The translations under genes were made by a program, and so were the position numbers. Source: an uncultured Dictyoglomus sp. (GTDB taxonomy: Bacteria > Dictyoglomota > Dictyoglomia > Dictyoglomales > Dictyoglomaceae). Taken from it: a DNA stretch of 5,622 nucleotides. This document shows positions 5,139 through 5,622 of the stretch, one piece after another; within the stretch, counting starts at the first letter, position 1, and every line of letters begins with the position of its first letter. Location of the stretch: the NCBI GenBank assembly GCA_938039765.1, contig CALHTV010000118.1:1-5622 (forward strand), in the 5' to 3' direction. A model generated the notes under the pieces. That model saw only the letters and a program-made list of their open reading frames with translations. It ran no database searches and was not told where the DNA came from.

Positions 5139-5622
5139 ATGGGTGAGGAAAAAATATATGAAGAAGAAATAAGTTTAGTAGATTTGTTTTATCTTATTTG
5201 GAAAAAAAGAAGTCTTGTTATTTCTTTATTTGTTATTTCGGTAATCATAGCTTTAATTTATAGTTTGCTTTCTCCTAAGATCTATGAGGCTAAAACTGTT
5301 ATACTCTTACCTCAACAGGCAAGTACTACTTCTTCAGCCTTAAGTTTAATTGCTCAGAATTTACCAATCTCCTTAGGCCTTCCTTCTACGCCTTCTGCTA
5401 ATATGGTGGCTATTCTTAAAAGTAGATCTGCTGCAGAGTATGTTTTCAATAAGTTGAATCTTAGAGATTATTTTAGAGAAAAAAATTACGAAGATGCATT
5501 GGAAGAATTAATGAAAAGTATAAAAGTAACTGTAAATGATAAAGAAAATACAATAATTTTGACGGCTGAAGCAAGAGATCCTAAACTTGCTGCAGATATT
5601 GCTAATACATATGTGGAAGCTT
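5139..5622 (+). CDS. Wzz/GNVR-type polysaccharide chain-length determinant (5' part, cut by window edge)
   Basis: ATG 5139 opens a frame that stays open to the window end (161 codons visible). AAGGGGG (5126-5132), overlapping the argB stop, serves as RBS. The protein begins with a short acidic cytoplasmic segment and ISLVDLFYLIWKKR (11-24), as in Wzz proteins. A membrane helix follows at about 25-44, then SPKIYEAKTVILLP (45-58), the usual start of the outer region. Later come MVAILKSRSAAEYVFNKLNL, in the position of the family's LKSRxLAExV segment, and ILTAEARDPKLAADIANTYVE at the right edge. Such proteins sit in the cytoplasmic membrane and control the length or export of surface polysaccharides, sometimes fused to a tyrosine kinase domain, which cannot be seen here. 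It lies 11 nt after argB, apparently in the same operon. Confidence 0.88.
   Translation, partial: MGEEKIYEEEISLVDLFYLIWKKRSLVISLFVISVIIALIYSLLSPKIYEAKTVILLPQQASTTSSALSLIAQNLPISLGLPSTPSANMVAILKSRSAAEYVFNKLNLRDYFREKNYEDALEELMKSIKVTVNDKENTIILTAEARDPKLAADIANTYVEA

Noticed and set aside
5617..5622. HindIII site AAGCTT at the right edge, suggesting a cloned fragment boundary
   Set aside because: The left edge is not a HindIII site and several internal AAGCTT sites occur (for example 1613 and 3205), so the edge is coincidental.
1..5622. CRISPR arrays, tRNA/rRNA genes, insertion sequences, inteins
   Set aside because: No spaced direct repeats, cloverleaf, transposase or terminal repeats were seen on reading both strands, and dnaB has no intein insertion.

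Overview
The window is 5.6 kb of AT-rich DNA in which every gene lies on the + strand. Arginine is coded almost only by AGA/AGG, CG dinucleotides are scarce and the coding strand is purine-rich. These traits, together with the gene content, fit a low-GC thermophilic bacterium. Dictyoglomus is my best guess, but that is recall and inference; the window holds no rRNA or other phylogenetic marker that settles it.

Positions 1-3163 are a ribosomal/replication operon: the 3' end of an acidic-tailed protein (SSB or ribosomal protein S6), rpsR (S18, zinc-binding form), a DUF2232/YybS-type multispanning membrane protein, rplI (L9) and dnaB (replicative helicase). The order resembles the rpsF-ssb-rpsR ... 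yybS-gdpP-rplI-dnaC region of Firmicutes, except that the cyclic-di-AMP phosphodiesterase gene gdpP, normally between yybS and rplI, is absent. A GC-rich hairpin lies between rpsR and the membrane protein gene. It looks like a terminator or attenuator, and its arms are an SD sequence and its complement.

Positions 3164-3256 hold a clear sigma70-type promoter (TTGACT, 17 bp, TATAAT) overlapped by two short palindromes, then a strong ribosome binding site. This starts a second transcription unit, mglB-mglA-argB-wzz-like (3257 to beyond the right edge). MglB is a Roadblock/LC7 protein and MglA a Ras-like GTPase with all catalytic residues present; together they are the known bacterial polarity switch. 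argB (N-acetylglutamate kinase) overlaps the end of mglA by 8 bp and appears translationally coupled to it. The last gene, cut by the window edge, is a Wzz-type chain-length determinant and suggests that a surface polysaccharide locus continues to the right.

Nearly all of the sequence is explained by recognisable families, and I see no undescribed defence or mobile system. The points most worth a second look are the SD/anti-SD hairpin, the palindromes over the mglB promoter, the missing gdpP, and the linkage of a polarity switch to argB and a polysaccharide gene.
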